The translations under genes were made by a program, and so were the position numbers. A DNA stretch of 64,000 bases from Steromphala cineraria (lineage: Eukaryota; Mollusca; Gastropoda; Trochida; Trochidae), in assembly GCA_916613615.1 (NCBI GenBank), contig OU744731.1, forward strand, positions 50,134,645-50,198,644, written 5' to 3'. Position 1 is the first letter of the stretch; every line of letters begins with the position of its first letter. The notes below the pieces were generated by a model, which was not told the DNA's origin, searched no databases, and saw only the letters and a program-made list of their open reading frames with translations. Of the stretch, positions 31,986 through 43,792 are shown one piece after another.

Positions 31986-33036
31986 CCCTTATGATGCTAT
32001 TCACGGAATATTCCAGGCTGTCGATAACATTGCTCGTAAGCTGTGCAGGTGAGACCCGGAGTGAGGAAACTAACTTCCCGATAAAATTATAATTGACTGT
32101 AAGCACTCTAGGTAAGTCCCGGATTTTTACTGCATCAAGACTTTTCTCAGTTTGAGACTCGCAATTACTTTCTGCGCCTCGCTGAAACGTCTTTCTTTTT
32201 ATGAAAAGTGGTCTGAATGGTGGATCAAACTGTGTACAAAGTTTCACAACATTTTTTCACTTATAACACAATGAACAATACTCATGAAAATGGCTTATGT
32301 TTCCCTGTCTCCCTCCTGAGAGGGAGGATCGTGATGTGTCACTAATTGCCCAAGGGCGCATCATTACATTGTTTGCACAGATTAGAGAAGCACACCTTAT
32401 CTCTAACACTCCGTAGCAAACTAACCCCTGGTGCGAACTTTTTGCGTATTCTTATGCAGTTTTCATCCTTTGTATCTTTTGCGTCATTACACATATTATC
32501 ATGATTCTTTTCAATCATGAAAACGAATAAATTCTCTACAGTTCCATATAAAAATTGTGTATGCACGTTGAGTATTCTGTATTTTATCAACTGGATATAA
32601 AGACTTTCTTTTGATGACTGTGGAAAACTAACTATGAGACACATCATAATTTTTTTTATGTATCTATTAAGAGGAATAGTGTATCTAGAAGTCCATGTTA
32701 AAGAATTATTGTGTATTCGATTTTACAATGCTCTAGATAAAGACAATCTTTAGATTGTTATAGAAATTGTTCCAGACACGCTAAAAATTTCATTCAAAGT
32801 CACAGTTATATATCAACTATTTGACTTTGTGACCCGCTCGGTATTTTTGTTAGGAACTCGATATTACGACCGGGATTCGTGAAATAGATACACTAGCTTT
32901 TGTAAAAACACGCGCCACGCTACAGAAGATAATAGAGCCAACAGGGCTGATTAGCAGATAACAGTGGCATGCACCGTACAAGAAAATTCAGCCACGGTGC
33001 CTTGTTGAGCATATAAAGTATTCAGCGTCGTGAGGG
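31986..33036 (+). mobile_element. piggyBac deletion derivative (copy 2), 1051 bp
   Basis: The left terminus 'cccttatgatgctattcacg' follows CTAA (a mutated TTAA, 31982-31985). The right terminus 'cagcgtcgtgaggg' ends at 33036 and is followed by TTAA (33037-33040). Left and right subterminal regions match the full copy at 49065-52711. The whole transposase region is deleted. It is a MITE-like derivative that would need transposase from elsewhere. Confidence 0.85.
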
Positions 33037-33600
33037 TTAACCAGTGAGAAAAGGTTGATTAAATGAGTAATGAGAGTAAGGAGGTGGTACCTGACTATAG
33101 ATGGACAGCGTTGATTGGATCTATAGATAAACCATTGACCTTACTGTTTTAGCTGTTGTGTCGGGGAAAATAACGCCTATGACTACAGGGGACCAATTCA
33201 ATTTTTTTTAAATGCCTTCAACTGACTTTGTATAAAACGCTCTCCAAATACCTCACCAACCAAAAGCAATAATTTGGTTCTTGATCTGCTCTGTGCGTCT
33301 GTAAACATGCTTTTCTTTAAGGATTTACATATATATATATGTATGTTTGGAGACATATAGGAACAAAACAAACTAAGTTATTGGTTCAGACCTGAAAGCC
33401 CAGATGGGTCTATAGCATAACATATACATAAACTTAGTAAACCTGTGACCACTCAAAAGTGGACATGCGACAACAAGACAAAACCTCTTTATTCTTCTTC
33501 AGAAGAACATCAAGAAAGTTGAAATTTTGTGTACAAATTGCTTTGCTGATTTGGATTCTTATCTATGAATTGGTCGAAATTTGCTAGTTTTCCTCTTCAG

Positions 33601-33766
33601 AATGGACTATGCCTGCTCCACCAGTAGTTGGGAAGGTTAGTCACCACACTATAGAGCTGTACTGGGAGGATGCATATGAAAATGAGATTGAGTGGGTTGG
33701 AGATGTCAGGATACTGGCTTGTCTTCAGGAGCAAGACACGCACTGTCAATGGGGAACTGTCTTCAT
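33601..33766 (+). CDS. FANK1: FANK1 exon: first half of the fibronectin type III domain
   Basis: The acceptor 'ttttcctcttcag' ends at 33600 and the donor is CAT|GTGAGT at 33767. The frame reads 'PAPPVVGKVSHHTIELYWE', very close to the start of vertebrate FANK1 ('PPVVGKV-HHSIELYW'). It goes on through 'WGTVF', the central strands of the FN3 fold. FANK1 is known from vertebrates as a testis-enriched protein with one FN3 domain and ankyrin repeats. The exon starts with two bases and ends with two bases of split codons, matching its neighbours. Confidence 0.88.
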
Positions 33767-33839
33767 GTGAGTGCATTTCACATTTTATCTTCATAACTAT
33801 TACTAATTACCGGTAGGGCAGTCAGTGATAAAAGGCAAA

Positions 33840-34165
33840 AATATCATATATCCTATATATCCACTTTCACACTTAGTTATTTCATAAAATACTTTGCCCA
33901 TTTTGACAATTTATATGTCAAGAAGAAAGATGAAAGAATGCAATGTACACTTCATGCATATGCAATGAATACTTTTCACACAGCGAGGCCCGGACAAACA
34001 GGTATTTTCTCTGTTGAACTGTTGATAAAATGTATGCTTTTGTGCTTGATATTTCAATAACCAAGTGGCGCGCTCTAACACATGATATATTGATGGAAAG
34101 AGAATAAAATTCCCTTCAATTTGGTATATTTATTTGTATGTGTGCACATTCAGGCATATAGTTTT
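33840..34165 (+). mobile_element. piggyBac left-subterminal fragment
   Basis: It shares 'gacaatttatatgtcaag', 'cttgatatttcaataacca', 'agtggcgcgctctaacaca' and 'cccttcaatttggtatat' with 21990-22230 and 49690-49920. It has no termini and lies just downstream of the first FN3 exon of FANK1. Confidence 0.7.
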
Positions 34166-34464
34166 GTAGTTTCATTGAAAACATGACCTACACAATGACT
34201 GATCTTTAAGATTGTATACGCCACTTTCAAACAACTTAACCCAATATTTATCAAATTTACTGTTTGAAATTATTTGAACGAAATGGGTAGTAGGGGTAAG
34301 TGAGATCTGCTCGTATCTACACTTTCTAACATAATATTATAACAGTAGCGAGCAGAGAGTTGAAAAATTCAGCCATGGGAGGCTAAACTGGCATTTGGAC
34401 TATTCATCAACTTTAGGGTTAACTCAACAAAGATTGTGATCATTCCCAGATTGTTCAGGTCACA

Positions 34465-34535
34465 CAATCTGCAGATTGTTTAAACAATCTAGGAATTAAA
34501 ATTATTCCTAGATTGTTCGAACAATCTGCAGATTG
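34465..34535. repeat. Cruciform-like inverted repeat built of 'caatct' units
   Basis: Arms 34465-34496 and 34504-34535 are complementary apart from one changed base pair ('tttaaa' versus 'ttcgaa'). The loop is 7 nt. Each arm contains a smaller palindrome 'caatctgcagattg'. Confidence 0.88.
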
Positions 34536-34711
34536 ATCATTCCTAGACCACACCGTACACCCTGGTGGATCCTCATGGGTAAGGGTAATATTAGATTGAA
34601 TTTAATCTTTATGTACACAAAGAACTTAATTAAGCACTCCCTATTTTGTAAAATGAATTTTGGTGCTCTTGGACTATAAATATCATAAACTCTTGCAACT
34701 GCTTTTTTATT

Positions 34712-35420
34712 ATCCCCCGCAACAACAAAGTTGTGGGGGGGTATTAAAAAAAGGTATCGTCCGTCCGTCCGTTTCACTTTGTGTCCGGCTCATAACTTTC
34801 TAACAATTCAATCATTTCAATTCAAATTCAAAATGGAAATGCAGAAATGTGTAATAATGTGTCATGAGTAACAATTTTATGAAAATCTACATAAAATATT
34901 AGGATTTTGGAGAAAAAGTGGTAAATTTGTAAGAAATCTGTTACAAGTCCCGTCCGGCTCACAACTTCTAATTTTAATCATAACATTTTGATCAAATTTG
35001 TTGAAATTTAGGTACTTAACCATCTGAAGATGTGTCATGAAGAACAATTTAGAACATATTTTATAAATTTTGCCTTTTTTTGGCAAAAACTAAGGATTCT
35101 CTTGGAAAACTGTTCCAAGTCCTGTCCTGCTCACTACTTCTTAATTAACTAATCATCACATTTGGATCAAATTTGATATGATGATATATAATCATCTGAC
35201 GGTGTGTCATGAAGAACAATTGCTAAACGTTTTTAAGTTGTTTTGACTTTTGGCAAAAAAATGAGGACTCTGTTGGAAAACTGTAACAAGTCCAGTCTGG
35301 CTCACAACTTCTAAACTAATCATCACATTTGGATCAAATTTGATATGAAGATACATAATCATCTCAAGGTATGTCATGAAGAACATTTTTGAAAATATGT
35401 TTGTTTACATATGACGAAAT
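34712..35420 (+). mobile_element. Hairpin-headed tandem-repeat element, second family
   Basis: It begins 'tattatcccccgcaac' with a hairpin ('cccccgcaac...gttgtggggg') and 'cgtccgtccgtccg'. Three units of about 170 bp follow (near 34945, 35115 and 35288). Each has 'acaagtcc', 'ggctcacaacttcta', 'ttggatcaaatttgatatga' and 'gtcatgaagaacaatt'. No clear right end is visible. Confidence 0.7.
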
Positions 35421-36255
35421 TGATCTTGGAGATCCAAATACATAAATTTATATGATTTGAATTTTGTCAGTTTACTCAAATTATGCCCAACAATGAACAT
35501 TAAGTAAGTATCATCTAGTTTTTTGACTAGAACTGAGTTTCCTTCACATCCTGGAAAAATTGTGTTATTTTGTTCGACAAAAATTTATCAGCAATATGAT
35601 AAGTAAAACCTATACATATTGTGAAATTTTTTATTTTTATTTTTTATTTTTTTCAAATATTTGTTATTCAATTCAATTCAGCAGGTATACATTTGATTCA
35701 GGTCATGTATTACATTGTTATATGGTGAAGCGCCCTTAAAATATTGGCTACATGGGTACAATATATGCAACATATTGTGCAATTTGCGGAGGATATAGCT
35801 CGACCATGTCAGCTGCTTGTTGACCATTTGATTGAACTAAAAAACGCTAATTTACAAAAATAATGAAAATATGAGGAAAAACTGTGAGACTACTGAAATT
35901 TGTCAAAATATAACTATCGTCATAGTCGGAACACTACACCTTAAACTTTGAATATTATAAATTAAAATTTTTTTTTTTTTATCCCTAGTTGAATTTCACT
36001 CACAAAAACTCTTTATCATGCATGATAAGAGGTTAGCAGGACATTGAATTTTCAGTACTTTTTTCACCAAAATTGAGAAAATGCCTACAATCTTAAAATC
36101 TGTGAGTAAATTTGAGATTCTTTGAGTTGAACACTTCTTTTTCCTTACGATAAGCCATTAGTTTTAACAGTTGACAATCTTTGTCCAGTTTTCTTTATAT
36201 TAGATATCTCATGATTTTGTGAATTTGAAGGTTTATACTGCTGTAACGACCAAAC
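35421..36255. other. Intron 2 sequence, AT-rich, no recognised feature
   Basis: Homopolymer T and A runs at 35625-35655 and 35968-35980. Nothing coding. Confidence 0.45.
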
Positions 36256-36343
36256 GGTCGGCCGTTGGAACGTCAAAGATGGCAGACATTTGCGCTAAGC
36301 AAAGGAAGACCTGACGTATTTCAAGGAATACAGGGATATAAGC

Positions 36344-37640
36344 ATGCTTTCCTTAGATATTTCACCGGAGTGTGATGCGGATAATTTAGGACCTGAATCA
36401 AAACCAAGGAAAAATCGTAAAAGGGGAAAGAGGGGAGGAATACGTAGAAGAGTTCGAGCCCGCGGGAATAAACCGTCTCTCCCGACTATGATTCTCTCCA
36501 AAGTCAGATCCATTAAGAATAAGATGAGTGAACTGGAAGCATGCACTCGGTTTATGTATGAATATCGGGAATCATGTCTTCTGTGTTTTACTGAGACTTG
36601 GCTTAACGATTCAGTAGATGAACAATCAATCTCGCTATGGATCTCCGATTCATTAAGACCGGCAATCTGATTCTACAGGAAAGTCAGTAGGAGGAGGTGT
36701 ATGTATTTACATCAATAAACGGTGGTGTAACAACGTTGTGGTCAGGAATCAAGAATGTAATAGTGATGTAGAACTCCTATCTATTTCCGTCAGGCCAACT
36801 AATTTGGACAGATTTTCATAGTTTTAGTATACATTCCGCCAAGCACATACTAACAACGCATCGGTACTCATCCATGAAAATATACAGAAAATTGAATCTA
36901 TTTCTCCGTCCTCACCTAAATTGATTCTAGGAGATTTTAACGGATGTACACTGAAACGGACATTGCCGCATTATAGCCAATATGTTAAATGTCCGACCCG
37001 CAACTCAAGAATTATTGATCTGTGCTAGGGAAATATCAAGAACGCATACAAATGTTACTGTAAACCTCCAATCTGGAATTCGGATCATAATGCAGTATAT
37101 CTTTTGCCGGAATATAAACAGGTATTGAAGGCTAACGCTGTCGTGTCAAAAACTGTCAAGGTTTGGAATAAGGCATCCCTTGATGCTTTACAGGGTAGTT
37201 TTGCTTGTACAGATTGGAGCGAACTGTGTGGTGAATGCGAAGATCCCAATGGACTGTGTGATATTATAACAAGTTACATATCGTTTAATGTGGACAACTT
37301 AATACCGCAAAAGGAAATTAGAATTTATCCTAACAATAAGCCATGGGTTACTAAGGAATACAAGTGTTTATTAAATGAAAAGAAGCGAGTGTTTGCCAGC
37401 AATGATAAGGTGAAGCTTCGCGGAGTTCAGAAGGAGATCGACAACAAAGTCAGGGAATGTAAACAGCAGTTCAGGGAGAAAGTTGAGTCGGATTTCAGAC
37501 AGAGCAAGACGCGTCAGGGATGGGAAGGTTTGAGAACAATGATGAACTGTACAAAAACGCGGGATGGTGTGTCTGTTTCCAACGAGATTGGTTTTGTGAA
37601 CGATTTGAACGATTTCTATGCACAGTTTGACTGTCATGAT
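36344..37640 (+). pseudogene. LINE endonuclease domain and linker, broken
   Basis: An AP-type endonuclease is recognisable in pieces: basic N-terminus 'RKNRKRGKRGGIRRRVRARG', 'CFTETWLND', 'GGGVCIYINKRWCNNVVVRN', 'LILGDFNGCT' and 'WNSDHNAVYLLP'. Stops fall at 36668-36670 and near 37026. From 37104 the frame is open for 178 codons to 'NDFYAQFDCHDF', the usual segment before the reverse transcriptase. It then runs into the inserted LTR-like sequence. Confidence 0.8.
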
Positions 37641-37665
37641 TTTTCGGAATCATTCAACAGCTTAT

Positions 37666-38979
37666 TGTCAAACGTGTGGCAGTGGCCTATTTTTCAGCGT
37701 ACCTGTCTATAAGTTATTCACAATTACTTGTGTGACTTGCCTGTTCCTGTACGATAGTATATATCCGTTTCTATCCTAGGTCGTTTGAGAGTTCGTTATC
37801 ATGGGACGCCATGTTTTAGTGCCGATCAAGAGCTGTTTACTAGGAGCGCTCTGATTGGAGAGGTGTCAGCGATAGTTGGCCAATCGCTGTACGCCTTACT
37901 TTTGATCCGGGTATCTGCTATCAGCTGGGTATAAAAGCGCTGTCGCGCAGTGTATCAGTTAGTCTTACGACCAGCTTCTGGTTGAAAGGTGAGAAAGATC
38001 ACACCGCCACGTTCTGTAAAGAACGAACACGTTCTGAATAAGAACGAACTCCCCCCTTCTCGTACAATATGTTAATTTAGCTTAGTGTAATAATAAAGGG
38101 TAGGTTAGGGTAATTGGTTTTAGGTAAGGTTAGACGGGGTGGGTAGATTCGATTACTGTTAGCGGTTTGGGTCTATTCACCTTGTAGTAATTTCTAGAAA
38201 GATTAGTGTTAGGAACAGCGTAGGTTGCTAGGGAGAATACTTAGGAATAAGGCATTAAGGGTAGATTGTGTAGGTTTTGGGGGTCATTTACAGAAAGTTT
38301 AACAAGTTTGCAGCTGCATTTATGTAGTGTTTGCTGCAACGTTTGAGACATTTTCGTGGTTAGAATATCGATCTATTGCGAGGTTCTGTCGGGATAAGTG
38401 ACCTTGTCTCTGTATTTATTTGACGTTTCATAGTGTTTTGAGAGGTCAGATCGTGATGACATTCTGCCGAGTTTAACTTCGTGGTGGCAGGCTTAGAAGA
38501 GTTTTATTGTGTTGCAGTTACATTTTGTCATGTGATGATTTTGTACTTGTGGTAATTGCATAAGTGCTTGATTCGAATCCCGTTTGTCATGTGATGCTTT
38601 TGTACTTATGGTGATTATTTAAGTGCTTGGTTCGAATCTCGTTTATCATGTGACGTGTTGCACTTGCAGTTGTAGTATAAGTGCCTATATTTGAATCTTG
38701 TTGACATCATGTATTTGTGTCTGTAAGTGCTATTGATAAAACGCTGTATATTTATACATTCCGTTGTTCTTCATCAGGATTGATTTATTGTTGAAGTTCT
38801 GATTTTGACTTTATGAACAAGTGTCAGTTCCCGTCCTGGAAGTATTTACAATTTGTTATAATTTATATATTTTGTTGATTTGGTAATAAAAGCAACTCAG
38901 TGGTACTTCTTGTGTCTGTTTTCCATCCCACTTCAAGCTTGAAAGAACCTGGGGAATAGGATAGGCTTGGCGGTTGACA
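37666..38979 (+). mobile_element. Probable solo LTR (1314 bp) inserted in the LINE
   Basis: It begins TGTCAAACG and ends GGTTGACA, so the ends are inverted TG...CA. Inside are a TATA box 'gggtataaaagcgctg' (37928-37943) and 'ggtaataaaagc' (38881-38892) as a polyadenylation signal. The flanking LINE coding is severed. The flanks do not give a clean 4-5 bp duplication. Reading the ends as TTGTCAA/TTGACAA would give a TTA duplication, so a DNA element is an alternative. Confidence 0.55.
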
Positions 38980-39025
38980 ATTAACGTTTCACATTAAAAC
39001 ATTACACAACGCAAAGTCCGTAAAT

Positions 39026-39931
39026 ATGTCAACCGCAAAACCCGTCCTATTACACATGGAAGACTCGCAAGAAGAAACTGTGATAGGGGAAGATGAATTA
39101 TTGCTAAATTTTCTCCATGTCAAGACAAGGAAAGCACCAGTACCAGACGGCATACATGGCATCATCCTGAAACACTGCGTGCGAGAGCTCTGTCAAGTAT
39201 TCACCAGGTTATTTAATATATCTTTGCATTCCCATGTTGTACCACTATTATGGAAAGTGTCAGAAATTATTCCTGTACCTAAACGGAAAAATCCAACAGA
39301 AATGAACGATTATAGCCCCGTGGCACTGACGTCAGTGATCATGAAGTGTTTTGAAAAAATTATTCTCCAGCGTCTTTTGAATCAAGTTCAAGCTCAACTT
39401 GATCCTCTGCAATTTGCCTACAGAGCAAGACGGGGAGTTGAAGATGCCACATCATGTCTTCTACACAGAATTCTGGAACATCTCGAGACCCCTACTGCAC
39501 ATGCACGAATTCTATTTTTGGACTTCTCATCAGCATTTAATACCATGCAACCTCATATTCTAATTAGAAAGCTTGCGGCATTAAACGTTGATTCAAACCT
39601 CATCAAATGGATATCATCATTTCTCTTGGAAAGATCACAATATGTTAAAATAAAGAACACGGTTTCAAGAAAACTCACTTTAAATACCGGCGCTCCACAG
39701 GGATGTGTATTATCGCCCGTACTGTTTATACTGTATACGAATGACTGCACTTCTGTCAACGTGAACTGTTCTTTATTTAAATATGCGGATGATTCAGCAC
39801 TGACCTCCTGTTTATTCAAAGATGAAACAGCTTACATGAGCGAGATATCAAGACTCGTGAAGTGGTGTGAAGATAATTATCTATGTATAGAAGAAGTGCC
39901 AAATGCGACTCCACTTTCTACGGAAGCTTAG
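39026..39931 (+). pseudogene. LINE reverse transcriptase domain
   Basis: This 301-codon frame holds the RT core: 'RKAPVPDGI', 'IIPVPKRKNP', 'YSPVALTSVIMKCFEKII', 'LDFSSAFNTM' (first catalytic Asp), 'GAPQGCVLSPVLF' and 'FKYADDSAL' (YADD). The last eleven codons are out of place. A deletion joins 'WCEDNYLCIE' to the C-terminal part, which continues at 39903-40085 ('LRSFNIDSRLLSLFYSSSIE') and to about 40290. The RT core itself has no stop. Confidence 0.9.
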
Positions 39932-40447
39932 GTCATTTAACATTGACTCTCGCTTGTTGTCTTTATTTTATTCAAGTAGTATTGAGTCCGTTCTCACTTT
40001 TAACATACAGTCGTGGTGTGGAAATTTGTCTTTGCAGGAAAAAGGAAGACTGAGAAAAGTGATCAACATTGCAGGAAAAATTTAAGGGAGACAATTTGAT
40101 ACGTTAGAATCAATCTATTCACATAGTCTCATGCGTGCGGGAAAAAAGATAATTTCAGATAACGATCACTACCTGCATAGTTGCTACGAACTTCTTCCAT
40201 CCGGATGACGCTACCGAGTTCCGAGTGTAAAATTAAGGCGCACCAAGATGTCATTAATTCCAGCAAGCATTACTCATTTAAATATCTAAATTATACTGTT
40301 CCAGTCTGTCATACCCATGTACCATGTGATTATTGTTAATTGTCATTATTGTATATTTTAGCCTTTTTATATCCTGTTATATATTCTGTATTACTACTGT
40401 GCTCAATTCATGACAATCCAAGTTCCCTTCCAAGGGCAATAAAGATT

Positions 40448-40603
40448 TATCTCATCTCATCTCATCTCATCTCATCTCATCTCATCTCATCTCATCTCAT
40501 CTCATCTCATCTCATCTCATCTCATCTCATCTCATCTCATCTCATCTCATCTCATCTCATCTCATCTCATCTCATCTCATCTCATCTCATCTCATCTCAT
40601 CTC
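40448..40603 (+). repeat. (atctc)n pentamer microsatellite, about 31 copies, LINE tail
   Basis: Perfect pentamer repeat directly after the LINE 3' end. LINEs of this group often end in a short tandem repeat rather than poly(A). The repeat keeps a frame open, but it is not a gene. Confidence 0.95.
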
Positions 40604-40637
40604 TGACCTCTGACCTCTGACCTCTGACCTCTGACCA
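40603..40637 (+). repeat. 'ctgacct' heptamer repeat x 5
   Basis: Follows directly on the pentamer repeat. Five tandem heptamers. Confidence 0.9.
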
Positions 40638-40819
40638 AGCTAGTCTGTTTCTTCCCAAACCTTGGTCATGATTTACAAGGGGGAAATGATGGGAAAGGAA
40701 TAGTCTTGTCTGGCCAGAATTTCCGCAAAGCTGATGATAACTAAGGGAGAGAGAAAAAAAGCTTGGCTAAACCAAACTGCCCAATACCTATCTCATAGGA
40801 CATGAAATAAACTTACAAA

Positions 40820-40985
40820 TCTAAACTTAACAAAGGGGGGGGGGGGGGGAAGTTTGGCCAAGGGGGTGGAAATTTGGCCTAGGACAAACCTTCCCCAGGG
40901 TGAAAATATCCTAGGACAAACCTTCCCCGGGAAAAATTGGCCTAGACTATTTCTTTAAGAAGGGAAAGTTTAGACTTGGGAAGAA
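40820..40985 (+). repeat. G-rich tract and short 'ttggcctaggacaaaccttc' repeats
   Basis: A run of 17 G is followed by two near-copies of 'cctaggacaaaccttcccc' and several 'ttggcc' words. Confidence 0.7.
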
Positions 40986-41084
40986 TTGGCCTGCTACACC
41001 AGTACCCAGAGATAACCCTAGGAATGAATCTGAAAAGTGGTGGGCCCTTAATCTTGGCAGGAGTGTCCACAGGCCCAGGCCTAG

Positions 41085-43788
41085 AAGCTTCTGATATGGA
41101 GACTACAGACAAGAGTGATAGTGAGAGTCATAGTGAGAGTGATAGTGACGGTTTGGTAACAGACATGGAAAGTGATCCAGATATAAGAAACATTGCAAGA
41201 AATATACTAGCTGCTACAGGCGGAGCTGCTAGGGCTGGTGGTACTTCCACAGAAGATGAGTTCAGTGGCTTTGATGAGCAATACAATGATATGGACACAC
41301 ATTAAACATGTCCAAATGGAAGGAAGGGCCGAGGCCACGTGGACGTTTTGATTTGCCTTTCAGTGGCAAGACTGGTTTGGGACAGTTCAGAGAAATGCCA
41401 GAGCAACCACAACCTATTGACTTTTTCAACTTGTTCATAAATGAAGAGGACTACGGAATGATGGCAACAGAAACCAATAGACATTTTTACCAAGAATGTG
41501 ACGGCAAGGTTCTTCCCCTCTGTTCGAGGTTGCACCAGTGGAGGGATACGAATGCGGAGGAGATGAAAGTATTCATAGCAATGACTATCGCCATGTCCCA
41601 AAGTGCCCAGAAACTGGTTTTGGCTCTTGCTCACATACCATCACCTATCTGATAACAGTACACTGCCGGACGAAACACACCTCAGTTTTCCCCAATCAAT
41701 AAACTTTGCTTCTTGTATAACCACATCATACATCGGTTTTCTAGAGTTTACATACTGCATCAACATATCTCTACTGATGAGGGTTGGGTGCCTTGGAAAG
41801 GCAACCTCAGCTTCAAGGTGTACAACCCGGACACACCAAAGAAGTATGGAATAAAAGCTTACATGTTGTGCGACTCACACAATGGATATGTTTATTCATC
41901 TGTGACATTGTACATAAACTTGTGGGAGTGTGGTTTTGGGGCGATGGAGACGTTGAGAGCTAGTCGTAAAGGAATTCCAGAGAAAATGAAACGAAAACAA
42001 AAGAATGCAAATAAGGGTTCGTGCTGCAACAGCACAATCAAGACCTTCTACTTGTCAGGTATAAGAACAGAAAATCAGTCTTACTTATGTCAACTGTTGA
42101 AGATGCAATAGCTATTGACACGAGCAAGAAGAATAGAGTGACTGGAGAACCACATACAAAACCTCGTATTTTGCATGAGTACAATAAGTACATGAGGGAC
42201 GACGTTCTGTACAAGAACTTTCAAATGATAAAACTTTGAAGACAAACCATCAATTCAGGGAAAAAATAGTGCGGACTCAGACAAGGTTGCAATTCTGTCT
42301 CCGGGGTCGGTCAAGTACGAGCGACGATCGTATTACACGTCTTCATGGTTGTCACTTTTCGTCAAAGATTGAGCCTGTTAGAAGGAAAAAGTATTTATAA
42401 GACGCCTGTGTTGTATGTGCCAAAACCAGATGTGAACTTATGTGCAAGCATCGCAAGCTGCCAACCAGCCAGTTCGAAAGAAGAAAAGAATAGGAAAAGA
42501 ATCTTCATTCAAATGTGTAGAATGCAGTGTCTGTCTGTGTGTGACACCATGTTTCAGACAGGAAGGAGATAATTGAAGAACGAAGAAAGAGGTGGAAGTG
42601 TAAATAGTGTACTCTCGACCTTGTTAGGTCTTTGCACCAATAAAGGTGATGATTGTTATATGCTTTTGTTGAATATCTTGTAAAAGTATTTCAAAAAATA
42701 AATTCTTTTTTATTTCGTAAAGGAGACAGAGAAAGTTGATGTGAGCTGCATTATAAAGGGCGAAGTACGAGCTTCATTCCAATGTGTTTTTTGTAAATGC
42801 GCACAAAAAAGTGAAGAAACTGCAAGCGTCACAACATCTGTCGCAAATATCAAAGTTTTTCTCAAAAATGATTGAGGGTACCCACCTAGCGGCAATCATA
42901 TCTCACTAACCATAAGATATATTTTAAAATTATTTCATCATCCTGTAGAGAAGAGAATTGTCTTTATTTACATATATCATTTGTATATGTGTGCACAAAA
43001 ATAAAGAAGCGGCATGCAGAGTAAAAGACATCAGTCACCTGCGCTAGTTGCGCTATCACTTCGACTATCACTAATTGAACTTGCATGTTTCACGCGCAAT
43101 CGCATCCCTGTTACAGAGGTGCCTGTTGGTTCCACTGTTCATGCGGGGGCATATGTTTCCCCTAAAAATCTGGTGCATTCGGAAGTTTTTGTGTATACAT
43201 ATGCAGTTTTCATCCTTTGTACCTTTTGCGCCATTACGTGTATTATCATGATTCTTTTCAATCATGAAAACGAATAAATCCTCTACAGTTACATATAAAA
43301 ATTGTGTATGCACGTTGAGTATTCTGTATTTTATCAACTGGAAATAAAGACTTCTTTTGATGACTGTGGAAAACTAACTATGAGGCGCATTGTATTATTT
43401 TTTATATATCTAATAATAGGAATAGTGTATATAGGAGTCCATGTATAAAGAATTATTCCATGTTCGTAAATACAGATTTTACAAGGCTCTTAAAAAATAC
43501 AACCTTTAGATTGTTATAAAAATCAATCCAGACACACTAAATATTTCAAGTCACAGTTATGTATCAACTAATGGACTATTTGACCTGCCCAGTATTTTTG
43601 TTATGAACGCGATATTACGACCGGGATTCGCGAAATAGATACACTAGTTTTTGTAAAACATACGCGCCACGCTACAGAAGATAATAGAGCCAGCAGGGCT
43701 GATTAGCAGATAACAGTGGCATGCACCGTACAAGAAAATTCAGCCACGGTGCCTTGTTGAGCATATAAAGTATTCAGCGTCGTGAGGG
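41085..43788 (+). mobile_element. piggyBac element (copy 4), 5'-truncated
   Basis: Similarity to the copy at 49065-52711 starts at about 41085 ('gaagcttctgat'). It runs to a right terminus 'cagcgtcgtgaggg' ending at 43788, followed by TTAA (43789-43792). The left terminus is missing. Two internal deletions of roughly 85 and 130 bp (near 41598 and 41893) remove transposase sequence, including the second catalytic Asp. Confidence 0.82.
41100..42240 (+). pseudogene. piggyBac transposase remnant
   Basis: An acidic N-terminal segment (SDSESHSESDSDGLVTDMES) ends at a TAA (41303-41305). A second frame starts at ATG 41308 ('MSKWKEGPRPRGRFDLPFSG', 'YGMMATETNRHFYQE', 'NAEEMKVFIAMTIAM'). 'STDEGWVPWKGNLSFKVYN' holds the first Asp. 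The part with the second Asp is deleted, and the third Asp motif is lost ('YNKYMRDD'). Several frames are involved. Confidence 0.82.
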
Positions 43789-43792
43789 TTAA

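Larger units (their letters stand above)
36260..40603 (+). mobile_element. LINE (jockey/CR1/L2-like group), interrupted by a probable solo LTR
   Basis: Endonuclease remnants come first: 'MILSKVRSIKNKMSELEA', 'CLLCFTETWLNDSV' and 'LILGDFNGCTLKRTLPHY'. The open block 37104-37640 continues the linker to the reverse transcriptase. After an insertion at 37666-38979 the reverse transcriptase resumes at 39026. The 3' end has 'gggcaataaagatttatc' followed by a pentamer tail. Stops break the endonuclease part. Family assignment is by motif and wording only. Confidence 0.85.

Noticed and set aside
40340..40606. Open frame of 88 codons ending in repeated 'SSHLI'
   Set aside because: It is the translation of the (atctc)n microsatellite at the LINE tail.
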